Assembly: GCF_000224145.3 (NCBI RefSeq)
Contig: NW_004190442.2
Location: 86,411-150,410 of the forward strand
Source of the DNA: Ciona intestinalis
Taxonomy: Eukaryota; Chordata; Ascidiacea; Phlebobranchia; Cionidae
Direction: 5' to 3'
Length of the DNA: 64,000 bases
The notes under the pieces are model-generated. The model saw only the letters and a list, made by a program, of their open reading frames with translations, did no database searches and was not told the origin of the DNA. A program made the position numbers and the translations under genes. Positions 57,501 to 64,000 of this stretch are shown here, piece after piece; positions within the stretch are counted from its first letter, which is position 1, and each line of letters begins with the position of its first letter.

Positions 57501-60500
57501 CAATCGCATATGTATGAAAACATTAAATATAATGTTGGTAAACAATAAATATTTACAGAATTATATAACCGTATCCTCACGACTCTAAAATACCGTTGTT
57601 AATTGTTCAAAGCACGATCAGAAAATATGGGTATTATGTGCTAACGGTATTCCATCTTACCCTACAAAACTATAATATAAAATAGAAAAATATAAATTAT
57701 ACCATAATTCCTATAAATGTAATAAATGCATTGTAATACATTACCTGGCAATTGATAAGTGTCTACACAATGTACTCCTAGCACGAGTGACGCGTATATT
57801 CGGTCCAATAGTCCGTGTATAATCCAAAGACATACCTAATCACTAATCTACTTTATACACAGCTTCCATACTTTCCCTTGCAGGTTTCTTGGGATAATAA
57901 ATCTGCCATGCGGGTAATACTGTTGTGCTGCTGTTCTTACCAGTAACGTGGGATCTGTTTAAGTCAACGAAGAAACGCGACATTGTTTGGCGAAACAACA
58001 AAATCCGAAGTGTTGGCCTCTCACAAACCAATTGTACTAGTCGCTTGTTTAAAACGTTCAACACCACGTTAAATAAAAGAATAACATAATACACTTTCTC
58101 ACAATGGTTCGTACACTTGCCAATTATGTTGGTATAACAAGCAGCATGAATAGGGGTGAAATAATCTCTCATTTCGTCGTGAAACGAGTGCTAATGAAAA
58201 AGGCGTGTAATGGCCGGGGGTAATTAAACATTCAGAATAAAAGGAATTGTAAGAGGGGTTATCCGATACACGGTTAAGACTACGATTTAACAACCAATAT
58301 TCAATGAGTTATAAACCGTACTTGCGACGGGTATAACATATAGTACTGTGGGGTAAGATGGGATACCGTTAGCACTTAAATCCCACATTTTCTGATCGTG
58401 TTTCAAACAATTAACAGCGATTTTAGAGCCGTGAGGATACAGTTTTATGATTCTTTGAATATTCTTTGTTCACCGCCAAATGGGACAAGAAAATAGATTT
58501 AAAAGATGTCCCATCTTACCCGGAACCTACTACATATTCACATGACATAGCAAGGCAATTGTGACGCACATAGCTAAATTATCGTGAGTTGAAACCGCTT
58601 GAGCCTACTTGAAATACCACGCTAGCAATTGCGCCACGAAACTCAAAGTCTCCCGAGTAACAAGTATTTCAAGGCTACTTAACACGTACGACTTAATCGA
58701 TATTTTCCTTACAATGGTTTGTGATGTCATAATACCTAATGATTGGGCACAATGTGTGGAGGCCAATATTATGCGAGTGACTTTGCTATTGTATTCGCTT
58801 GGAAAGTAAATTAAAACTTTCTAGAGACGTTTCATTTAATAATACGTTCATTTCATGTACAATTCGGTTGTGGTAACTGAATGTTATAATTAAAGTGGGC
58901 AAGACGGAACATGTAAGCTTGTTCGAGCTGTCAAGGGAAGATCTCCCATCCATTGACATTAAAGCTGCTGTCGCCGGGTGAGGTCCATGCAGTACAGCTT
59001 TGGTGTTTGGGCAATGGGCAAACTTTGTCCTAAATGTCAAACCCAATGGCGTGCCTCACTATAGGTCTTCCCCCATATAGAATACAATGTTGGGATAATA
59101 GGCCAACTATGGTCTAAATCACATGCCCCAATGGCTTGTCTCACTACAGGGCCCACCCATATATATAACAATATACCATAATTAGAAACTTACTTTCGAG
59201 CTCGTAGTTTGACTGGCGGTCCTTGTGTGACGTCAGAAGTGCTGGGTTGTTCTAGTCGCTCGTTCCTACCACTTGGTGGATAAGGAGCTGCAACAAAATC
59301 AACCAGGGTTTTCATTTATTATATTTCTATGCCTTCTATATTACTGTGGGCTAAGATGAAAAAGAGAGTGAAAACACGTCCCATCTTACCCCAACCTACT
59401 ATGGACCATCTTACCCCTATACAAGTTAAGTACCTTGGGTTGTAGCGACATCAGGTGTCGTGTAATCATCATCAAAACGGTGAAGTGACGATTGTGACGT
59501 CACGAGCTCGTCTCTTGACGAATCGTATTCGTTTTCGATTGTACGTCGGGGTGCCTCTTGATACGTATAACTAGGTTTGGTGATGTAATAACCGTGTCTT
59601 TCATGACGTAGGGGGTACGAGGGGTGAGCAGGTGGTATACCCCTGTAAGGAACAATAGATGTATTAAACATGCTGCTACCATTGTGGGCATATGTGTCCT
59701 TGGGCTAGAAACTTAACGGTGCTCCAACCCAGTGGTCACTAATGGGTTGTCTTAACTGCAAGCCATACAAAAAAACAACCCCCTACAAAGTTACATACAT
59801 GGTAACTCGTAAGCAGGCACAAGGTGTATGAAACAGAACACCCGTGTTATGACGACTGCTGTTGAATCGCTATCGCTGCATTTATAATCATGCAGAAACA
59901 TTACGTAATGTTAAAATGTGGTTTATAGTTTTGTAGTGAAACATTAACAACCGCTCTACCATTAACGAAAAAGACGACGTGTGTGCGGTTCAAATTTTTA
60001 TTTTTTTCATGACGTCTAGAAATTCCAATGACGTCATTTTAAACTAACAAATTTTAGCGCATCGAACACTGGGTATTATAATTTTACCAATACTAAAATG
60101 ATCTGGTGTTACGAAAACGTAACAGACAAAAATCAAGTCTAAACAAATGTATAATAAAAGTTACATATTTCGCCTAAATGGCATCAGTGTTTTATTTAAA
60201 TAATTAATGATCAAAAAATGTCAATAATGTCAATACATAACATAAATAAATTAATATGAAGTGTTATCACTGGGAAATAGGAAATGTTACGGTTCGTGTA
60301 ACCAGCGCTGGTGGCGTCCATTGTTCGAGACAATGGAACTTGGTTTGCCAACAATGGCGATTATTAACGCGACGCTTTCCCACGAGCGCAAATAACTTGG
60401 TTGATTGTTAATTGGTTTCAATAACACGCAAGCAAAATAATGTATCGGGGTTCGGATTCACAACAAACGTCTTACTTATAAGATTGCTATAATTGCTGAT

Positions 60501-63444
60501 TTGTTTTACAATTTAAAAACTTTTACCCAAGTGTTTTTTACCCACAGCGTGTCTTAACGACTGTCGTTTTGCTGCTAATTTCCTTCTCTTCGTTTTTTTT
60601 TAAATTAGCCTGACCTTTGTTATTGTATTTAAAAAGATAAATGGAAAAATATATTTGTCATGTTAACATATAGTGTTGTGGGGTAAGATGGGATACCGCT
60701 AGCACCTGAATCCCGTATTTTCTGATCTAATTCAACTAACTAACGACGTTCTTTTAGAGTCGTGAGGATACGGTTATACAATTCTGTAAATATTCTTTGT
60801 TTGCTACAAAATGGGACGATAAACGAGAATAACACCATGGACCCTCTCACCCCACCCTACTATATCTTAAAAACTTTTTAAATTTACCTGTTATATACAT
60901 CGAATATGATGTCACTTGTGCTACGTAAACAATCAGGATGCGTCCATTCATCCATTACGTCACAATCACATAACAATAATCATAACATATTAGTTCTATG
61001 ACGTATTTATGACGGGAATAGCTTAAACATAAGTACACAGACTAACTGTAAGAATAATGACGGCACTTTCCACGGTTTAGTTAATATTTAACTAACTTTA
61101 TGATGCCATATATATGTCTGGCTACATATCATTGAAAACATAACAAGTTGCCATCCAACAACGTGTGTTATATCCCACAAACATAGCACCTTATATACAA
61201 AGCTACGCCTCACGACGTAACAATACAATTCATAACTATGTATGACGTAGACAACCACGCATTATGTCCAGAATAGAATTCAAGTAAAAGTTCATTATTA
61301 CGAAAATTTCAATTCACATTGTTAGTTGTGACGTAACACATTTTATCTATGAGATAACAATAGATATTATGGCACGGTTCAATAGCTTTTAGACTTTTAA
61401 ATATTTTTATAAAACGTATTCAGAACTTACAATATATAACCTGTTTATAAAGTAACATATACAAACAATTATAAAAATGTTGTGCATAACTAAATACAAA
61501 CCATTACAATTTTTCATTTTTCTATAAAAGACTTGTAATAGCTAACTTGTCTAAATAAAACACTTATATATAACATTTAAAGCCAATTGGCTGCAAAACA
61601 TTACAATTTTCCATCTTTTTATAAAAACATCCTAAAAACTTGCAACGTTTTATCTGTCTAAAAAGAAATTTATATGTATACAAGATTCAGCCAGCTACCT
61701 AACATTACAATGCCTTTAAATAACAAAGCAACACATCACATGGGAGCCATATTCAACTAATACCTCGCACACACGAATGTATTTCTTGGGTAAATAATGA
61801 CGTCATGGACTAAATACACACGTTGGAATTACAACGACTGGCGCAGTGAAGTTGGAAGTTATAAAGCATTACACATCAATACAATGTTGTGGAAAGGTAC
61901 AAGGGTTTCAAGTAAACTGTTAAAACGTCACCATAACACTTCTGCATAATCAGCATAGGAATTATTAATTTTAAAGAATTAGAAAAATATTAATTGTTTA
62001 TTTGTGTGTATTGTTAAAAATGATTGCATATAAGTGATTTATGGATTCAAACCATGATTAAGAATATGTATATACATATGTAGCTTATAGCCTATATATA
62101 ATATAGACTCTGTCTCTATCATACATGTAGAGAACTGCGGCCTGCGAGGTAAGATGGAACACTGCAAGAATTTTTAACAATGCTGCGTGTCCTGAAGCGA
62201 CGTTATATAATTCTGTAAATACTGTTTACTAATGCGATGAGAAAAGAGAAAAAAAACATGAACCATCTTACTTCATCCTACTATATTTTACTTTAAATAA
62301 CAAGTGGCGGGGCAACGACAGTCGTTATAACACGGGTGTTCTGTTTCATACACCTCGTGCCCGCTTACAAGTTACCACGTATGTAACTTGGTGGATGATT
62401 GATTTAGGGGATATTTTTTGTAATGTATAGATAACAGTTAAGACAACCCATTAGAGACCACTGGGTTGGGACAATTGTTATTATTATTAAGTGTCTTGCC
62501 CAAGGACACATACACCCTAATATTAATAACAGGAAAACTAACTTTGACAAAAGTTGAGCTTGCATAATTTGAAAGCTTGTCTTGCAATTTTAAACAACAC
62601 AAATTTCCAAGAAATAACCAAGTCAGCACATTAACAATAGTACTACTCTGTAATACCGCCATAAAATGTCATAAAAACATTTGGCTTTAAGCACAACAGT
62701 TGCAACACTATAGAATATTTCTGCATTTTGGTAAAATACTTTGATTTAAAAGGGTCTCATATTTACTTATTACAAACATTTTGTGAACTAAAACTAAAAT
62801 ATTATGAACCAAAGCACAAGATTAATCACAAGCAAACGCCATGGCAGAGTGAATGATCAGCGTACATTGTGTATCTTTGATTACTAGAATCACTTGTTAC
62901 CAGAATTAAACTACCCCTTCTCCATAAAGCATGTTTATGATGCGCAAATAAAACAAAACAAACAGAATTTTGTCGCATACAAATCAAATGTAGTCCAAGT
63001 CTCACAGTCTGTCACAGATTTATTTGGATTTGTCATCATATATTTTGGAAAATTTTCGCAGCTATTTAATGGATTTGATATATATATAGCTTATATAGTT
63101 GAGGAAAGCTGGGACAACCCTTAGCACCTAATATCTAAATATCCTGATCACATTTTAAACAATTAACAATGGTCTATGGAAGTCGGGGGTTTTAGGAACC
63201 TTTGAATTTTTTCTTTGTTTACTACAAATAAGATAAGAAATTAGAATAAAAAGGTGTCCCATCTTCCCTCACCCTACTATATGTAATGTCCGTACCTTTC
63301 AATCTCCATCACAAGGTTTTGTTGGGAAGCTTTCACAAGTTGTATTGCTTCATCCCTCATCCCATTGAGTAAAACGTTATTAATACTATGAACGACATCC
63401 CCAACAAATAAACCCCCACCCTCAGCTTTGCCTCCAATCTCCAA
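39587..63444 (-). CDS. shroom: Shroom, actin- and Rho-kinase-binding protein (24 exons, 5' end beyond window)
   Basis: Directs apical constriction by binding F-actin (ASD1) and recruiting Rho kinase (ASD2/SD2). Exons: 63296-63444, 59434-59642, 59194-59287, 53227-54007, 52306-53000, 51915-52020, 51328-51458, 50719-50838, 50336-50374, 49756-49923, 49190-49306, 48898-48993, 48455-48588, 47824-47888, 47533-47600, 47056-47181, 46256-46879, 45745-46045, 45443-45574, 44985-45100, 41144-41306, 40636-40908, 40069-40201, 39587-39741; 4995 nt in phase, 1664 aa. The first exon is the second half of the PDZ domain ([20 protein letters not shown]). The long middle is Ser/Arg/Pro-rich with an eight-proline run in exon 17. 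The C-terminal ASD2 spans exons 19-24 and has the hallmark [11 protein letters not shown] (aa 1545-1555) and [20 protein letters not shown]. One donor is GC (48892-48897). The 40069 donor is the least certain junction. Confidence 0.93.
40235..40605 (-). mobile_element. Composite SINE, reverse (Shroom intron 22)
   Basis: Two reverse 98-bp units, complement of the body, then the head (GGCTAACCACTTTGGCACAC) ending 31 bases from the exon at 40636. Confidence 0.7.
40930..41119. mobile_element. MITE-like element (Shroom intron 21)
   Basis: AATACTGTGGTGTAAGATGG to CCCCACCCCACCCTACCAT; full length. Confidence 0.7.
41365..41635 (-). mobile_element. Composite SINE, reverse (Shroom intron 20)
   Basis: One 98-bp unit, body complement (GTTTGGGGCGATCGAGTATC) and head remnant (GTGCACTAACCGCTGTGTCG). 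Confidence 0.6.
42228..42350 (-). repeat. TGAA microsatellite joined to a 98-bp unit
   Basis: About ten GAAT copies run straight into TGTAACTTATTTATCC, the reverse unit start; this fits a SINE 3' tail of ATTC repeats that has expanded. Confidence 0.75.
43810..44298 (+). mobile_element. SINE 3' part with four 98-bp units
   Basis: Body (TATGGGCGTATGCGTGTTTG, CCAACCCAGTGGTTACTAAT) and four units, the second and third nearly identical (ATGGAACAAAACAACCGTGT variants). Confidence 0.75.
44768..44943. mobile_element. MITE-like element (Shroom intron 20)
   Basis: AATATTGTGGGGCAAGATGG to TACCCCACCCTACTATATAT, ending 42 bases from the exon at 44985. Confidence 0.7.
45135..45432 (-). mobile_element. 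Composite SINE, reverse (Shroom intron 19)
   Basis: AATGAATGTAAC tail, one 98-bp unit, body complement, and head (CTAACCCACTGTTCCACCGC) that ends about 10 bases from the donor of the exon at 45443. Confidence 0.7.
45610..45730 (+). repeat. 98-bp unit (Shroom intron 18)
   Basis: ACTCACAAAGTTACATACAT start and GAGGATAAATAAGTTACGT end, 15 bases from the exon at 45745. Confidence 0.65.
47316..47472. repeat. Two tandem copies of repeat family E (Shroom intron 15)
   Basis: GTTGGGGTAATGGCCAAATT and GTTGGGGTAATGAACCAACT, each ending GACCTCACCCA(C/T)ATA. Confidence 0.6.
48010..48425 (+). repeat. 98-bp unit array, four copies (Shroom intron 13)
   Basis: Units start near 48020, 48125, 48223 and 48322. 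The array ends about 30 bases from the donor of the exon at 48455. Confidence 0.8.
49015..49150 (-). repeat. 98-bp unit plus a partial unit (Shroom intron 11)
   Basis: TATCCTGGTATGGCGGGGCA start, then the first 20 bases of a second reverse unit. It lies just upstream of the triple acceptor of exon 48898-48993. Confidence 0.6.
49508..49703. mobile_element. MITE-like element (Shroom intron 10)
   Basis: TATGGTAGGGTGGGGGAAGA to TCCCCCACCCCACTATATAT; full length. Confidence 0.7.
50500..50695 (+). mobile_element. SINE body and one diverged 98-bp unit (Shroom intron 8)
   Basis: AGACACTTAACGGAAATTGC, CCAACCCAGTTGTCACTAAT, then a shortened unit (ACATGAGGTGTATAAAACAA). Confidence 0.6.
50985..51075 (-). 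repeat. Dispersed repeat family F
   Basis: Reverse-complement relative of 42712-42795; both contain ATTAATGTGGTGAAT (or complement) and a 'tctgctgttatgtgtctata' block. Confidence 0.5.
54080..54215. mobile_element. MITE-like element, internally shortened
   Basis: TATAGTAGGGTGGGGTAAGA to TTTACCCCACCTTGCTACAT; about 55 bp of the interior missing. Confidence 0.65.
55119..55376 (-). CDS. Unexplained ORF in Shroom intron 3, possible nested terminal exon
   Basis: Open from an acceptor-like CATATTACTTAG through 85 codons to a TGA at 55119-55121. It has a hydrophobic first half ([18 protein letters not shown]) and a basic/acidic tail ending [10 protein letters not shown]. Composition is unlike the surrounding intron. 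I do not recognise a family. It could be an alternative Shroom end, a nested gene or chance; phase 0 entry does not match the flanking Shroom exon 3 (phase 2 at its end). Confidence 0.3.
55480..55679. mobile_element. MITE-like element
   Basis: ATATAGTACTGTGGGGTAAG to TTACCCTATCCTAATATAT; full length. Confidence 0.7.
55953..56140. mobile_element. MITE-like element
   Basis: GTATAGTAGGGTGGGGAAAG to TCTTACCCCACAGTACCATA; full length. Confidence 0.7.
56430..56607. mobile_element. MITE-like element
   Basis: CATAGTACTGTAGGGTAAGA to TTACCCCACCCTACTATAT; full length. Confidence 0.7.
58338..58536. mobile_element. MITE-like element
   Basis: ACATATAGTACTGTGGGGTA to CTTACCCGGAACCTACTACA; full length with a damaged right end. 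Confidence 0.7.
59670..59870 (+). mobile_element. SINE body and one 98-bp unit (Shroom intron 1)
   Basis: GCTGCTACCATTGTGGGCAT, CCAACCCAGTGGTCACTAAT and one unit decaying at GACTGCTGTTGAATCGC; starts about 25 bases from the exon at 59642. Confidence 0.65.
60668..60865. mobile_element. MITE-like element
   Basis: ATATAGTGTTGTGGGGTAAG to CTCACCCCACCCTACTATAT; full length. Confidence 0.7.
62305..62520 (-). mobile_element. SINE, reverse, one 98-bp unit
   Basis: GGCGGGGCAACGACAGTCGT, then body complement (CCACTGGGTTGGGACAATTG, CCCAAGGACACATACACCCT). Confidence 0.65.
63091..63283. mobile_element. MITE-like element next to the Shroom PDZ exon
   Basis: TTATATAGTTGAGGAAAGCT to TTCCCTCACCCTACTATAT; ends 13 bases from the exon at 63296. 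Confidence 0.7.
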
Positions 63445-64000
63445 CTGAAACAAAGTTACTTTAATTTTTAAATAAATTACAAACAAAAAAAAGAGTACGA
63501 GCTTATTATTTTTTTTAAAACAATATTCAAAGGGTGATCCCACCCTCCTCCTATATGCACCCATGATACATATATTATAAATATATAATTCTTTATACTG
63601 CTAATTGAGTTAAATAGTAGAGCATAAAGATGAACAGAGAATGTTAAGGAAATTATAGTTGTTAAAACTGGCGTATTAGCGATTTTTTTTCTTAAAAACT
63701 ATTTTTCTTAAATAAGGCAAGTATTGTTTAGCATTAGCCCTAGCAACACACTAACACCAGTAACTGTAAAGGTAGCGAAAAAGTTTGGGAAATAAAATGA
63801 GTCCCCAGTAAAAAGTTTTGGAAGCTGTGACACAAGGAAACAATTAGGCTTGCACAGGAAGTAATACTGGTATTAAAATGAAAATTATACCAACTATTTC
63901 CGGACCTGTAACTTTACAAGTATATTGCTGTGTTAGAAATTTATATTTAAGTTCCAAAATTCCCCCGAAATTATTATGAATTTTATTATAAATTGGAAAA
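63445..64000. other. Upstream Shroom intron to window end
   Basis: AT-rich; no exon for the first half of the PDZ domain (the WGFxLxGG part) is visible, so it lies beyond 64000. Confidence 0.5.

Larger units (their letters stand above)
54008..59193. other. Shroom intron 3 (5.2 kb)
   Basis: MITE-like elements at 54080-54215, 55480-55679, 55953-56140, 56430-56607, 57537-57677 (3' part) and 58338-58536, plus repeat family E at 58994-59165. Two minus-strand ORFs (55119-55373 and 57843-58172) are coding-like and unexplained. The rest is AT-rich. Confidence 0.5.
59643..63295. other. Shroom intron 1 as seen here (3.65 kb)
   Basis: No exon found. Holds a forward SINE with one 98-bp unit (59670-59870), repeat family D (60117-60205), a family C repeat (60520-60650), MITEs at 60668-60865, 62126-62287 and 63091-63283, and a reverse SINE (62305-62520). 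The stretch 61000-62100 is AT-rich and featureless to me. Confidence 0.5.

Overview
The window looks like chromosomal DNA from a solitary ascidian, most probably a Ciona species. It carries chordate/metazoan genes split by many short introns (most GT-AG, two GC-AG). It is AT-rich, and the spacers and introns are packed with a few short dispersed repeats: a tRNA-headed composite SINE with a 98-bp 3' unit that is often tandemly multiplied, and about 30 copies of a roughly 190-bp MITE-like element with GTAGGGTGGGG/CCCCACCCTAC ends. Four runs of N (15896-16395, 36138-36509, 37663-37838, 38220-38719) break the assembly. I assembled the genes by hand from splice sites, phase and family motifs. For the three genes complete from ATG to stop across several exons (integrin beta, TMEM165, SRA1), every exon junction keeps phase and the total is a multiple of three. 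Layout: 3' end of an SBK-like kinase (+, to 2421); complete integrin beta (-, 3163-12511, 20 coding exons, 850 aa); TMEM165/GDT1-type Golgi transporter (-, 13186-15211); 5' part of a WW-PDZ protein of the FRMPD3/4 type (-, 17474-20794) whose remaining exons may be lost in the first gap; a poorly resolved stretch with a duplicated candidate last exon (23.8-25.6 kb); intronless eEF1-gamma (+, 26330-27571); SRA1 (+, 27816-29018), close enough behind eEF1-gamma to suggest an operon; a TEC-family tyrosine kinase (-, 29763-37193, 5' end missing); and most of Shroom (-, 39587-63444, 24 exons, 5' end beyond the window). The genes do not form one pathway. Several bear on adhesion and the cytoskeleton (integrin beta, TEC kinase, Shroom, FRMPD-like scaffold), but nothing in the sequence shows co-regulation. 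The best leads are an integrin beta tail in which both NPxY tyrosines are replaced (NPIH, NPRF), a candidate eEF1G-SRA1 operon, a truncated WW-WW-PDZ gene, a 341-bp tandem duplication carrying a candidate terminal exon, a run of frame-neutral Shroom exons, and a 33-bp array that appears to have grown from a MITE terminus. I see no CRISPR array, no rRNA or tRNA gene, and no convincing unknown biological system.
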